Shown: positions 44,531-54,585, counted from the stretch's first letter. The stretch is 64,000 bases of DNA from Paenibacillus terrigena DSM 21567 (GCF_000374845.1 NZ_KB895414.1:558001-622000), one strand, 5' to 3'. The notes: generated by a model from the letters alone, not told the origin. Program-made: numbers and translations.

Positions 44531-44561
44531 AAAGACCGCAGGGATATCCCTTGCGGTCTTT
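44531..44561 (+). terminator. Terminator after the hydrolase gene
   Basis: AAAGACCGCA pairs with TGCGGTCTTT, followed by T-rich sequence. Confidence 0.8.
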
Positions 44562-44711
44562 GTTGCATTTCAACGTTCTATCGTTTGCATTTGGTGATAC
44601 CTTCTAGAATGGCAAATCGTTTATTTTGATAGGCGTAATCACTTTGTTTTCCCAATCGCTTAACGATTTTTTCGGATTGATGGGTTTGGGTCAGCATGGA
44701 AATCCCAGTAA

Positions 44712-44741
44712 AAATGACCACCGGCTCCCCGATGGTCATTC
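44712..44741 (-). terminator. Terminator of the DUF4080 radical SAM gene
   Basis: AATGACCA pairs with TGGTCATT around a C/G-rich loop; on the minus strand TTTTTA follows. Confidence 0.75.
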
Positions 44742-44753
44742 TCCTTACAGCCT

Positions 44754-46520
44754 CTATTCAACAACCGCCGCAAGCAGCGGCATCGTATAATAAACAGGCT
44801 TCTCTTGCTCATTTTGCTGATACAGCACGATAAGCAGTGTTGACTGCTCCTCTACGGTCGCCTGATCTCCGATCAACGCATGCAGATTGAACGGCAGCAT
44901 TTCAATGACTGCGTGTTTATGAAGCTCCTTCTCCGAGAGACCTAGTGCTGCGAATTCTGCAGATACCCGCTCCGGATGCTCCACCATTCCCTTAATATAG
45001 GCAGCCCACGCGTTCTTCTCCATCGTGAAATCCCACCAGATTTTACGCGGCTTATACTTGTGATTGAGGAAGTAATCGAACTTCATCAACCCCAAGATGA
45101 TGTCCATCTGCTTGGTATCTCGTGATTGGAGGAAGCTGTAGAGTCTCGTGAACAGATCTTCGAGCTGATGTCCGATCTTCTGCCAGCCTTGCCCTTCCCA
45201 ATAATCGCCGAACGCTTGGAAGAAATCGAACGCTGAGTCGAATTCCTGGGTAATCAAATATTCGAGCGTATGATTCATTCGATGGGCGTTCCAATATTTC
45301 TCCAGCACATCCTCTACCCGCTTAATCCTTACCAGATCCGAGAACGGTAAAATATCGTTGCCCAGAATCTCATACGGCGCATGATCCATATAAATATAGT
45401 TGTACTTATGCGCATCGATTCGCATCCCCGTACCGCGCAGCATTTTGAGGAACCCGAGCTGTAATTCTTCCGGACGCAGTGCGAACACATCGTTGAACGT
45501 CTTCCGGAATGTATCATAGTCCTCAAGCGGCAAACCTGCGATCAAATCCAAATGCTGATCGATCTTCCCGCTGTCCTTCACCTTCTGAACCGTACGCGTA
45601 AGCTTCGCGAAGTTCTGACGACGCTTCACCAGCTCATTCGTCTCATCGTTCGTCGATTGTACGCCGATCTCGAAGCGGAATACCCCTGGCGGTGCATGTT
45701 CTGATAAGAAGTCCAGCACCTCTGGGCGCATAATATCCGCCGTAATCTCGAATTGGAACACGCATCCGCGGTGATTATCGATTAAGAACTGGAACATCTC
45801 CATCGCGTAATCCCGCTTAATGTTGAAGGTCCGGTCCACGAATTTGATCAGCTTCGCCCCATTGTCAATCAGATAGATGATATCTGCTTTCGTCTTCTCA
45901 ATATCGAAATACCGCACGCCTACTTCAATCGAAGACAAACAGAATTGACAGCTGAATGGACAACCCCGGCTCGTCTCAAAATAAACAATACGCTTCGATA
46001 AATCCGGCAGATCCTCGGCAAAACGATGCGGTGACGGCACCTGTTCCAGATCCAGCTTCGGTCGGCCTGGCATCAGTATCACTTCAGTCCCTTTACGATA
46101 AGCAAGGCCGTAGACGAAATGATATTTTTGCGTCGTCTGAATTTCAGTCAGCAGCTGATGGAAGGTCTCTTCCCCTTCACCCATCACGATGAAATCCACG
46201 TCTTGAATCCGATTCATCCAATAGTCTGTATCATAGGAAACTTCAGGACCGCCAAGGACGATCTTCACTTCCGGCATAATTTTCTTCACCATACTGATGA
46301 CCTCAATCGTCTCTTCGATGTTCCAAATATAGCAGGAGAATCCGATGACCTCGGGTTTGCGGCGGAATAGATCGGACACGATGTTCATGACCGGATCTTT
46401 GATCGTGTACTCGGCCAGTTCAATATCCGGGAAGTCTTTCTCGCTGAACGCTTTGAGGAAGCGCAGCGCAAGTGATGTATGAATATATTTCGCATTTAGC
46501 GTAGATAGTACGACTTTCAT
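44754..46520 (-). CDS. B12-binding-domain radical SAM protein (DUF4080)
   Basis: 588 residues from the ATG at 46520 (GAGG 7 nt upstream). The N-terminal cobalamin-binding fold (about 1-135: KVVLSTLNAKYIHTSLALRFL, VLGGPEVSYD) precedes the radical SAM barrel with cluster motif CPFSCQFC at about residue 195, then the DUF4080 C-terminal domain (from about 370). Function is unknown for the family; such enzymes usually do methyl transfer or C-C chemistry at unactivated carbons. Neighbours give no clue. Confidence 0.85.
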   Translation of the reverse strand: MKVVLSTLNAKYIHTSLALRFLKAFSEKDFPDIELAEYTIKDPVMNIVSDLFRRKPEVIGFSCYIWNIEETIEVISMVKKIMPEVKIVLGGPEVSYDTDYWMNRIQDVDFIVMGEGEETFHQLLTEIQTTQKYHFVYGLAYRKGTEVILMPGRPKLDLEQVPSPHRFAEDLPDLSKRIVYFETSRGCPFSCQFCLSSIEVGVRYFDIEKTKADIIYLIDNGAKLIKFVDRTFNIKRDYAMEMFQFLIDNHRGCVFQFEITADIMRPEVLDFLSEHAPPGVFRFEIGVQSTNDETNELVKRRQNFAKLTRTVQKVKDSGKIDQHLDLIAGLPLEDYDTFRKTFNDVFALRPEELQLGFLKMLRGTGMRIDAHKYNYIYMDHAPYEILGNDILPFSDLVRIKRVEDVLEKYWNAHRMNHTLEYLITQEFDSAFDFFQAFGDYWEGQGWQKIGHQLEDLFTRLYSFLQSRDTKQMDIILGLMKFDYFLNHKYKPRKIWWDFTMEKNAWAAYIKGMVEHPERVSAEFAALGLSEKELHKHAVIEMLPFNLHALIGDQATVEEQSTLLIVLYQQNEQEKPVYYTMPLLAAVVE

Positions 46521-46600
46521 GTGTTGACCTCGTTCTCTATGTGTAAATTTGTATTTCATCTTCTTATTAGAATGCTCTTATTCTAGCAAATTTAGCCGAC

Positions 46601-48400
46601 CTAGTCTTCAAAACCATGGCTCTCCTGCATACTCTTCTCTTGGAAAAATTGCAGGAACGGCGCGCCGTAGTTACGGAACTTCTGTTCTCCTACCCCTTTG
46701 ATACGCAGCATGGCTTTCTCGGTCGTCGGACTGAGCTCAGCCATCTCACGCAGCGTCGCATCGTTGAAAATAATATACGGCGGCACTTTGGCCTTCGCAG
46801 CCAAATCCCGGCGGATGAGTCGGAGCTGCTCGAATAGGGTCTCGTCCATGGAGCCAGGCCTTGCTTCCGGCTGCTTGTGCACCTTCTGGAACACTTGGCG
46901 CTGACCCTTCAATACCTCAACGGCGAGCGGAGCGATTTTGACAACCGGATACTGCCCTTCAGCCAGCATCAGATAGCCTTCGGCGATTAAGACATTGATC
47001 AGATCACTGATCTCCTTGTCCGTCGATTTACGCATCACGCCATAGGTCGGCAGTTGGTCGAAACGGTATTGCAGTACCTTCTTGTTCGCCGAGCCTCGAA
47101 GCACACCTGCAATCATCGATACGCCGAACCGTTCGCGCATACGATGGATACAGGAGAATATTTTCTGCGCCTCAATCGTAATGTCGACGAGCTCCCGTTC
47201 ATCCTTACAGGAACTGCAAAGACCGCAAGGCTTGCGCTCACCCTGATCTTCGAAATAATCGAGAATCGCAATATTGAGACATTTCGGCGTATAGCAGTAA
47301 TCTACCATCGTCTGCAATTTCCGATATTCATTCGACTTGCGTTCCGGGGATTGCATGTTCTGTTCGATCAAGAACTTCTGCGTAATAATATCCTGTGGAC
47401 CGAAGAGCAAGATGCATTCGCTCGGCTCGCCATCCCGGCCTGCCCGGCCCGCTTCTTGGACATAGGCTTCCATATTTTTCGGCATATTGTAGTGAATGAC
47501 GTAACGCACGTTGGATTTGTCGATCCCCATGCCAAAAGCATTCGTTGCCACCATCACCCGAATATCATCATAAATAAAGGCTTCTTGGTTGTGCGCACGC
47601 TCCTCGTCTGATAGCCCAGCGTGATATTTGCCAACATTCAGACCTTTCCGATGCATCGCCGTGTGCAGTTCGTCCACATCTTTACGCGTAGCTGCATAGA
47701 TAATCCCAGGCTGCGATGCTTGCGATTGCGCATAGTTCATCACGAAGTCTCGTTTGTTCTCACCACGCAGCACCTGCATCGCTAGATTGTCGCGCCCAAA
47801 TCCTGTTACGAACAGATTCGCATCGGTAAGCTCCAGCAGCCTCGCCATATCCTGTGTGACTTCTGGTGTCGCCGTCGCGGTGAATGCGGCAAGGATCGGC
47901 CTTGTCCGAAGGTTTCGTACGAATGGCGCAATCGCGAGATAGCTTGTCCGGAAATCATGTCCCCATTGGGAGACACAGTGTGCTTCATCAATCGCAACAC
48001 AAGAAATCTGCAGTGACTCGACACGTTGACAGAACCAATCGGAGTCAAGCCGTTCTGGCGCAACATAGAGCAGTTTAAGCTCACCACGCTGCGCAGCGGA
48101 TAGCCGCTCATTGACTTCCCGTGTCGTCAGCGAACTATTAATATATGCTGCTGAAATACCTACCGTATTCAGTGCATCTACCTGATCCTTCATAAGTGAG
48201 ATGAGCGGGGATATTACGAGCGTCGTTCCCGGATAGAGAAGCGCAGGAATCTGGTAGCAGATCGACTTCCCGCCGCCCGTCGGCATAATGCCGAGTGTAT
48301 CGTGGCCTTCAAGGAGGCTCGTAATTATCTTCTTCTGCCCCTCGCGGAAGGACGGGTATCCGTAGTATTGCTGCAAAGCTTTTTGAGCTTGCTCTAACAT
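46601..48400 (-). CDS. recQ: ATP-dependent DNA helicase RecQ
   Basis: 599 residues, GGGAGAG before ATG. Helicase motifs in order: GGGKSICYQ (I), DEAHCVSQWGHDF (II), FTATAT (III), QEAGRAGRDGEPS (VI). The RQC zinc site is C-(x)n-CGLCSSC, and a C-terminal HRDC domain covers FEQLRLIRRDLAAK...GVGEQKFRNYG. A 3'-5' helicase for recombination and replication-fork repair. Confidence 0.95.
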   Translation of the reverse strand: MLEQAQKALQQYYGYPSFREGQKKIITSLLEGHDTLGIMPTGGGKSICYQIPALLYPGTTLVISPLISLMKDQVDALNTVGISAAYINSSLTTREVNERLSAAQRGELKLLYVAPERLDSDWFCQRVESLQISCVAIDEAHCVSQWGHDFRTSYLAIAPFVRNLRTRPILAAFTATATPEVTQDMARLLELTDANLFVTGFGRDNLAMQVLRGENKRDFVMNYAQSQASQPGIIYAATRKDVDELHTAMHRKGLNVGKYHAGLSDEERAHNQEAFIYDDIRVMVATNAFGMGIDKSNVRYVIHYNMPKNMEAYVQEAGRAGRDGEPSECILLFGPQDIITQKFLIEQNMQSPERKSNEYRKLQTMVDYCYTPKCLNIAILDYFEDQGERKPCGLCSSCKDERELVDITIEAQKIFSCIHRMRERFGVSMIAGVLRGSANKKVLQYRFDQLPTYGVMRKSTDKEISDLINVLIAEGYLMLAEGQYPVVKIAPLAVEVLKGQRQVFQKVHKQPEARPGSMDETLFEQLRLIRRDLAAKAKVPPYIIFNDATLREMAELSPTTEKAMLRIKGVGEQKFRNYGAPFLQFFQEKSMQESHGFED

Positions 48401-48542
48401 GTAATCTCTCCCATGACCATGATCTTCATCTCTCTATTTTACCACAATAGAATTGAAAGTACTTCGACAGAAAGTTTTCTCACTATATTTCCCAGCTTCC
48501 AGCATAGGAGGATCTGGTAAGATTCTGCCGCTAGATCAGAAG

Positions 48543-49325
48543 CTAATGGTCCCGCTCCTTATCGAACGTGTGATGAATGGAGGGACGAGCATCCCCCTCA
48601 TCTCCTATCAACCCAACCTCCTTACATAATTCCATCAATTGATGGACGCCAGTATATTGCTGCCGATTACGCCGATGAATCCGAAGGAGTGCATCTTCGG
48701 CGACTGCTGTAGCTTTCTCAATGCTGTGATGCTCAACGGCTTGAACGATCTCTTTCATCTTGTCCAAGTAATACACCGTCTTCCTCAAGGTGCTAATCAA
48801 TAAAATTTGTCTCACATGCAATGGCGAATAGAGCCGATATCCGTTGTCAGGATTCCGTACGGGTGATAATAGCCCTTCCTTCTCCCAGTGCCTGATCGCC
48901 GAAGTCTGTACATCGGTCATCGCAGCCACTTCGCCAATGGTCATCAAGCCTTTGATCTGCTTATCTTTCACGGTCATTAATTGGGGATCTTGCAGCAGGG
49001 CTAGTGTCTGTTCCGTAATACGCTTCTCCTCCTGCAGCTTGGACTGCTCTTCGTTAATTAACCAGAGCGCGTTGTTAAGTGCGGAATTCTGAATTTGGCG
49101 CAGGACGTCATAAGTCATCTTGAAGCCGAAGCCTGGAATCAATGCTCGAAGACAACGGAAATACGCAAAGTGTACCTTCGTATACTGTCGATAGCCATTC
49201 TCCGTACGTTCTGGAGTAGGGATAACTCCCCAGGATTCATAATGCCTTAATGCACTTGTGCTGATCTGAAGCTCTCTTGCAATCTCAATGGGTTTGTAAA
49301 ATTGTTGCCCGTGCATCGCATGCAT
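48543..49325 (-). CDS. Transcriptional regulator with two MerR-type HTH domains
   Basis: 260 residues. Two successive winged helix-turn-helix MerR headpieces: FYKPIEIARELQISTSALRHYESWGVIPTP (residues about 10-40) and TIGEVAAMTDVQTSAIRHWEKEGLLSPVRN (about 120-150), each followed by the GYR(Q/L)Y(T/S) wing. No Cys metal-binding loop or drug-binding domain is visible after either. The gene is divergent from the alpha/beta hydrolase 211 bp away, which is a likely target. The start is less sure because the Shine-Dalgarno is weak; an ATG 9 nt further in is an alternative. Confidence 0.8.
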   Translation of the reverse strand: MHAMHGQQFYKPIEIARELQISTSALRHYESWGVIPTPERTENGYRQYTKVHFAYFRCLRALIPGFGFKMTYDVLRQIQNSALNNALWLINEEQSKLQEEKRITEQTLALLQDPQLMTVKDKQIKGLMTIGEVAAMTDVQTSAIRHWEKEGLLSPVRNPDNGYRLYSPLHVRQILLISTLRKTVYYLDKMKEIVQAVEHHSIEKATAVAEDALLRIHRRNRQQYTGVHQLMELCKEVGLIGDEGDARPSIHHTFDKERDH

Positions 49326-49401
49326 TCACTCACTTCGCTTGAATACTTGATCATTAAGTTAACTCAAATCGATCTTTCAATGCAAACATTCAATTAAAAC
49401 C

Positions 49402-49415
49402 TTAAAGTGCTTTAA
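49402..49415. promoter_or_regulatory. Operator-like near-palindrome between the double-MerR gene and hydrolase
   Basis: TTAAAGTGCTTTAA is symmetrical except for its two central bases. It lies between the divergent starts and resembles the perfect palindrome at 1920-1941. It could bind a LacI-type or the local MerR-type regulator. Confidence 0.35.
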
Positions 49416-49536
49416 CAATCTTTTATAAGGAAAATCCCCTGCTCTAAAAAGATCGTATTGGCGCTACCTTCTCACTTGCATCAATGTTGTAGAGTAGAAC
49501 TTGAATACGTTAATTAGGGTAGGAGGACGAATTACG

Positions 49537-50400
49537 ATGATTCAAGTAGAAATGCATGATGGAAGTCTGATCGAAATCGAAATTTACGGGGAAGGTCCCA
49601 GCTTGCTTCTTCCCGTCAATACGCAGATCATAGAGGGAGCTCAGGCGGAGGAAATGTTGAAATGGGGCGTCGATCCGGCTCTAGGCCGATCCATCGTGGA
49701 TGGTCTTCGAGATCGTTATCGCGTCATCGCCTACGACTATGAAGGTCATGTATTCAAGCATGCGAAACCTGATACCTTAACCCCCTCGAACATCGCAGAT
49801 GATTTTCTAGCCATTGCAAACGCAGCTGGTGCGGATACATTCGCTTATTACGGATATTCCTGGCTTGCCCTAAGCGGTATGCAGCTCTCCATTCGAACCA
49901 ACCGACTCTCTGCACTGATTATGGGTGGATTTCCACCGATCGCCGGGCCGTACAAGGAAATGCTGGCCGTAACACGGGCGACGCATGAGATGACCATCGC
50001 GCCCCCGCAGAAGTTAAGTTCTGAACCAACAACAAATGATGCATGGGACGGCAATACGGACGACTATGATTGGTCGAATGTCGATGTGACAATGAGCGAG
50101 GCACAGACTAGGCAGTTCGTCACCTTGTACGAGCATCTACAACCATTCGATGACCGTGCCGTTCAATCGGCAATTTCCTGTCCAAGGCTGTGCTTTGCCG
50201 GTACGGCTGACAAGATTGATTACGGACCAAATTGGGGCGATGTCCATGTCAACATCATAGGACCGCTGGTAGAGCGACGCCAAGAAATTGAAGCTTACGG
50301 TTGGGACGTCGCTGTGCTTGAAGGACTCGACCACACCCAAGCGATGCAGGCTGCGAGCGTGCTGCCTATTCTACGTCCTTGGTTAGATAGAAAGCTGTAA
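49537..50400 (+). CDS. Alpha/beta hydrolase family protein
   Basis: 287 residues from the ATG at 49537 (AGGAGGA upstream); a TTG at 49501 in the same frame lacks a ribosome binding site. The nucleophile elbow reads YYGYSWLALSG (G-x-S-x-x, unlike the usual final G) and VLEGLDHTQAMQA supplies the His. Closest to haloperoxidase/esterase-type hydrolases. Divergent from the double-MerR regulator, so possibly induced by a small molecule that it then breaks down (inference). Confidence 0.8.
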   Translation: MIQVEMHDGSLIEIEIYGEGPSLLLPVNTQIIEGAQAEEMLKWGVDPALGRSIVDGLRDRYRVIAYDYEGHVFKHAKPDTLTPSNIADDFLAIANAAGADTFAYYGYSWLALSGMQLSIRTNRLSALIMGGFPPIAGPYKEMLAVTRATHEMTIAPPQKLSSEPTTNDAWDGNTDDYDWSNVDVTMSEAQTRQFVTLYEHLQPFDDRAVQSAISCPRLCFAGTADKIDYGPNWGDVHVNIIGPLVERRQEIEAYGWDVAVLEGLDHTQAMQAASVLPILRPWLDRKL

Positions 50401-50412
50401 CCATGAAGTAAA

Positions 50413-50446
50413 AACCTCCAATTCACAGATGTTGTGAATGGAGGTC
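50413..50446. terminator. Bidirectional terminator between hydrolase and ABC-2 permease genes
   Basis: CCTCCA(A)TTCACA pairs with TGTGAATGGAGG, with A-rich and T-rich flanks between two convergent genes. Confidence 0.75.
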
Positions 50447-50459
50447 TTCTTGGGTCATG

Positions 50460-51578
50460 CTATTCCCACTTAAATGTAAAGCTAGCCACGATAAACGCAA
50501 CAATCATCCAGGCGCAGAGCAGCAATCCTTCGCTCCACAACTGGGTAATGCCAGCGCCGACGTTCATGATCTGACGAAGCGCCGTACTGAGATGCGCAAT
50601 TGGAAGCGCCTTGATGATCGGCTGCAGGAATGCTGGCATGCTCTGAATCGGGAAGAACACGCCGCCGAGAAACATCAGCGGGAACGAGATAAAGCCTGCG
50701 ATTGGACCCGCACTTTCCGGCGTCTTCGCAAGTCCCGCGATAATGAATCCAATCGCCATGAACGCCAGTGTCCCGATGATGACAAATCCGAGCAGTAGCG
50801 CCCAGGATCCGTTCATCTGCGTACCGAAACCAATGGAACCAATGAGCAACAGGATTAACGCCTGTGCACCATTTAAGATGAGTCTTGCCGTAATCTGTGC
50901 TGCGATAAAGGTCGATGCTTTGAGCGGTGTGCTCTGCATCCGGCGTAATACGCCGCGCTCCCGCCATGAAGCGATCTGCCCTGCTACACCGTTCAAATTG
51001 TTCGACATGATCATCATCGCCACGATCCCTGGTACGAGAAAGTCGATATATTTCAGATTCAGGGATTCAATGCCTTTGGGCTCAATTGTGACCACAGGAT
51101 TATATTTCAGGAAGCTTTTACTGATACCGTCGACAACCTGGGACACGGCATTCAATGCTGCCCCTGACTTCTGTGCCTGGGTCTCATCATAGTACACTTC
51201 GACGATACCATGCTCCGAGTTGGCAGCCTCAGGAGAGGCCATCGCCGCCTTCAGCTTATCCCCATAGCCTTTCGGAATGACGATAACCATCTGATTGTCG
51301 CCTTGCTTCAACTTCTCCATCGCATCGGCTTGAGGCGTCTCGCTATCCAGCTTCAAAATTTCTTTCTGCTGATCTAGCGCTGCGACGAAAGCCTTCGATT
51401 CTGTCGTCTGATCCAGATCAATAAGACCGCCATAAATGCTCAAGCTGCCGTTGCCGCTGAACAAATAACCGAACATCACCATAAAGAAGACCGGGAAAAA
51501 CAATGTAAAAAACAACACTTGCTTATTGCGTCCGAATAACCGGAGCTGTGCGATCGTTAATTGGCCATAGGCTCTCAT
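50460..51578 (-). CDS. ABC-2 type transporter permease
   Basis: 372 residues from the ATG at 51578, which overlaps the ATPase stop by 4 nt. One N-terminal helix, a large extracellular loop (about 50-185) and five C-terminal helices, the layout of drug/Na+ ABC-2 permeases (NatB/YhfP type), with LLGFVIIGTLAFMAIGFIIAGLA and FLGGVFFPIQSMP near the end. Works with the ATPase encoded immediately upstream as an exporter. Confidence 0.88.
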   Translation of the reverse strand: MRAYGQLTIAQLRLFGRNKQVLFFTLFFPVFFMVMFGYLFSGNGSLSIYGGLIDLDQTTESKAFVAALDQQKEILKLDSETPQADAMEKLKQGDNQMVIVIPKGYGDKLKAAMASPEAANSEHGIVEVYYDETQAQKSGAALNAVSQVVDGISKSFLKYNPVVTIEPKGIESLNLKYIDFLVPGIVAMMIMSNNLNGVAGQIASWRERGVLRRMQSTPLKASTFIAAQITARLILNGAQALILLLIGSIGFGTQMNGSWALLLGFVIIGTLAFMAIGFIIAGLAKTPESAGPIAGFISFPLMFLGGVFFPIQSMPAFLQPIIKALPIAHLSTALRQIMNVGAGITQLWSEGLLLCAWMIVAFIVASFTFKWE

Positions 51579-52555
51579 TCTTCTCTCAAGCTCCTTCCGG
51601 TCATATGGATGAAGACATCTTCTAATGTCGCTGTTCGTGTTAGTAAGTCTGCGAATTGAATGTCCTGCGCTTTGCAATGATCAATGAAGTCCGTTAGCGT
51701 CTGCTGAAGATCGTCTGTATAGAGCACATATGTGTCCTTGCGGAACTCCGCAATGCGTACGCCACTCAACTGCTGCAGTTCACTCAGCAGATTTTCCTTC
51801 CGCTCATCGTTCCATTGCAATTCTTCAGGTATCCGGAATTCAACTGCACTCTCCGAATTCATATTCGAAATGAGGTTCCGTGGTGTATCGAGCGCAATAA
51901 TTTTTCCTTGATCCATTAGACAAATCCGATCGCAGAGCAGCTGAGCTTCATCCATGTAATGCGTACTGATGACGACGGTTTTGCCGTTATCGCGCATTTT
52001 CAGAATAATATCCCAGAGGGTACGCCGTGCTTGTGGATCGAGTCCTGTCGTTGGTTCATCAAGGAACACGATCTGCGGATCGTTCACGAGTGCCAATGCG
52101 ATGGCAAGACGCTGCTTCTGCCCACCGGATAAATTTTTCACTCGGTCATTGAGCTTCTCTTCCAGCGTCACACTCGCGAGCAGAGGGCCAATCGGCACCG
52201 TATGCTCATAGAAGCTGGCATACATCTTCGTAATTTCTTTCACTTTCAAGAGCTCGAATAGCGAAGTCGACTGGAGTTGTACGCCGATCACCGTCTTCAC
52301 CTTGCCAAGATCCGTGCGGGTGTCATATCCCGCAACCTTCGCACTGCCTTCATCGGGCTGCCGAAGACCTTCGATCATCTCCATCGTCGTTGTTTTCCCT
52401 GCTCCATTCGGTCCGAGAAGGCCGAAAATCTCGCCTCTGCGCACTTGAAAATCGATGCCGTCCACTGCTGTAAAGGAACCATATCGTTTGCGCAGTCCTT
52501 GCACATCAATAATCGTCTCACCTTGATCGCTATGCTGCTGTAGATTCGAAGTCAC
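51575..52555 (-). CDS. ABC transporter ATP-binding protein
   Basis: 326 residues from the GTG at 52555, chosen because AGGAGGGG lies 5 nt upstream. Walker A GPNGAGKTT, signature LSGGQKQRLAIALAL, Walker B VFLDEPTTGLD, switch His in VISTHYMDEAQ. The C-terminal extension (about 235-326) is typical of DrrA/NatA-type exporters. Translationally coupled to the permease. Confidence 0.92.
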   Translation of the reverse strand: MTSNLQQHSDQGETIIDVQGLRKRYGSFTAVDGIDFQVRRGEIFGLLGPNGAGKTTTMEMIEGLRQPDEGSAKVAGYDTRTDLGKVKTVIGVQLQSTSLFELLKVKEITKMYASFYEHTVPIGPLLASVTLEEKLNDRVKNLSGGQKQRLAIALALVNDPQIVFLDEPTTGLDPQARRTLWDIILKMRDNGKTVVISTHYMDEAQLLCDRICLMDQGKIIALDTPRNLISNMNSESAVEFRIPEELQWNDERKENLLSELQQLSGVRIAEFRKDTYVLYTDDLQQTLTDFIDHCKAQDIQFADLLTRTATLEDVFIHMTGRSLREE

Positions 52556-52658
52556 CTGGTCCCCTCCTTCATGATATTTACCAAACTTTACCTCGTATAG
52601 TATAATACGCACACTTTCCAGCTACAAGAGAACAACTCAGAATTTATAAGAAGTTATT

Positions 52659-53387
52659 CTAACCTTGGACGAACGCCCTGGCGAGTGCAACCATCTGTTT
52701 CTCTACCTTTCGATTTACCCGATTGCCGTCCACCTGATAAGCGATCTGGTAGTGAATCCCGTCCATATAGAAATTGATTTCATTCGCACTCGTCACCGTC
52801 ATGTTGACCCGCTGCTTCTCGTCGTCATATCCATAATATTGATAAGTGTAGGCGCTATTTGTTTGAATGATATGATGATAGTAAGGAACCCCTTCAAGGA
52901 TATAACCTTGCTCCAGCTTATTTCCGAAAAGATCTATATCCTTTACTCTTTTCAGATTAGCGAATGGATCCTGTGCCACCTCTGTCATCCGAATAATGAA
53001 GAATTCATTCCCGTAACGCCCGTACTCGTCCTTATCTTTCAGATAAGTCAGCTGGATTTGATGATGAAGCGCCTTTATTTGACCTTGCTGGAATGTAACA
53101 AGATAAGCCCGCTCTTGACCAACGTGAAATGGAAGCTTCGTCGTGTCAACTGTCTTTACCTTCGATTGCCAGGGCTCAGGCAGTGGTGGAAGCCCTTCCT
53201 TCATATCTAACGGCTTATAATACGAGATAGACTTCTCATTCATTACAGATTGATAGATTTCGCTATTCGCAAACCCAGCCCCTTTTACCGTCCCTGCACC
53301 ACCTTGCATCTCACAACCTCCTAGGATAAGAAGGCAGAGGCTTATGAGGCAGATCCATCGCGTTCGTCTCATATGGTTCATTAACAT
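52659..53387 (-). CDS. Lipoprotein of unknown function
   Basis: About 242 residues. A run of ATG codons (53417, 53387, 53381, 53372) makes the start uncertain; 53387 is chosen because a GGTG-like site precedes it and the signal MRRTRWICLISLCLLILGGC follows. The lipobox LGGC is clear. The mature part is mostly beta (WQSKVKTVDTTKLPFHVG, YLVTFQQGQIKALHHQIQLTY, FYMDGIHYQIAYQVDG). No family recognised. It stands alone. Confidence 0.7.
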   Translation of the reverse strand: MLMNHMRRTRWICLISLCLLILGGCEMQGGAGTVKGAGFANSEIYQSVMNEKSISYYKPLDMKEGLPPLPEPWQSKVKTVDTTKLPFHVGQERAYLVTFQQGQIKALHHQIQLTYLKDKDEYGRYGNEFFIIRMTEVAQDPFANLKRVKDIDLFGNKLEQGYILEGVPYYHHIIQTNSAYTYQYYGYDDEKQRVNMTVTSANEINFYMDGIHYQIAYQVDGNRVNRKVEKQMVALARAFVQG

Positions 53388-53588
53388 ATCACACCATTCC
53401 ATGGGAATTACATCCATTGTATCCTGCGTATGGCTATCCGTTCAATTCGAAATGAACGGGAAGCCGCAAATTCCGTCCGTTCAGGCGTGACTCCGCATTC
53501 ATAGCAATTCCACGCCCTTCATGGTATAGTGAGTCCCAGAGATATGTAGAAAAGGATCGTTAAAAGCAGAAAAAAGGTGGTCTCACGC

Positions 53589-54509
53589 ATGCAACATCAC
53601 AAAAAGAACTCCCCGAAAACCAAGCGCCCCAATATTAGTCAATATACAGTCAAAGAACCGGCAGAGCTGCTGCCTTTTTTATTACATAAACAGTCCAACC
53701 TTGGCCGCAATGCTGTAAAATCTATACTGGCTCGTGGGCAGGTCTCGGTCAACGGTCGAGTCGTGACGGAATACAATTGTCCCCTCGTGCCCGGACAAAC
53801 CGTTACGATCAATAAAGACAAAGTTGCGGAGGAGCCGCAGCTCGTCGGCCTGACCATTTTACATGAAGACGAGGACATTATTGTCATTCAGAAAGATGCT
53901 GGTTTGCTGTCGATCGCTTCTCCCCAAGAAAATGAAATAACAGCTTACCGACAGCTAACGAGTCACGTTCGAAGTAAAGACCCCAAAGGCAGAATTTTCG
54001 TCGTGCATCGGCTGGATCGGGATACGTCAGGTGTTATGATGTTCGCCAAGAGCGAGAAAGTCCAGCAATTGCTGCAGAACTCCTGGCAGGAAAGTGTGAA
54101 GGATCGTTCCTACGTTGCCTTAGTGGAAGGACAAGTCAAGAAACCGGAAGGCACCATTTCGTCTTGGCTGAAAGAGAGCAGCACACTAAAGATGTATTCC
54201 AGTTCTCGCCCAAATGACGGTCAACACGCAGTGACCCATTACAAAGTTATGCAATCCAATAAAAACTTCAGCTTATTAGAGGTCCATCTCGAGACGGGGC
54301 GGAAAAACCAAATTCGCGTCCACATGCAAGATCTAGGGCATCCCATTGTAGGCGATAAAAAATATGGTTCGCGCTCTAAGGCGATTCATCGACTCGGTCT
54401 TCACGCACGTGTATTAGCTTTTGTGCATCCGACGACAGGTCAGCTCTTACGGTTTGAATCCACCATCCCCAAATCGTTTCTTAACCCTTTCCGACAATCT
54501 CCTTCTTAA
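53589..54509 (+). CDS. RluA-family 23S/tRNA pseudouridine synthase
   Basis: 306 residues from the ATG at 53589 (AAAGGTGG 8 nt upstream). An N-terminal S4 RNA-binding domain (SNLGRNAVKSILARGQVSVNG) is followed by the catalytic domain with HRLDRDTSGVMMFAK (catalytic Asp143). The C-terminal ETGRKNQIRVHM and LHARVLAFVHPTTG blocks are intact. It isomerises uridines in rRNA or tRNA; the target site cannot be told. Confidence 0.9.
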   Translation: MQHHKKNSPKTKRPNISQYTVKEPAELLPFLLHKQSNLGRNAVKSILARGQVSVNGRVVTEYNCPLVPGQTVTINKDKVAEEPQLVGLTILHEDEDIIVIQKDAGLLSIASPQENEITAYRQLTSHVRSKDPKGRIFVVHRLDRDTSGVMMFAKSEKVQQLLQNSWQESVKDRSYVALVEGQVKKPEGTISSWLKESSTLKMYSSSRPNDGQHAVTHYKVMQSNKNFSLLEVHLETGRKNQIRVHMQDLGHPIVGDKKYGSRSKAIHRLGLHARVLAFVHPTTGQLLRFESTIPKSFLNPFRQSPS

Positions 54510-54554
54510 TCTGTTCGAAACTGAAGAGGGGCAAGCGGCTAGCAACTTGTATTC

Positions 54555-54585
54555 AAGGCACGGATATAATTGTCCGTGTCTTTCC
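54555..54585 (+). terminator. Terminator after the pseudouridine synthase gene
   Basis: AAGGCACGGA pairs with TCCGTGTCTT around an AT-rich loop, then CCTTTTG. Confidence 0.7.
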
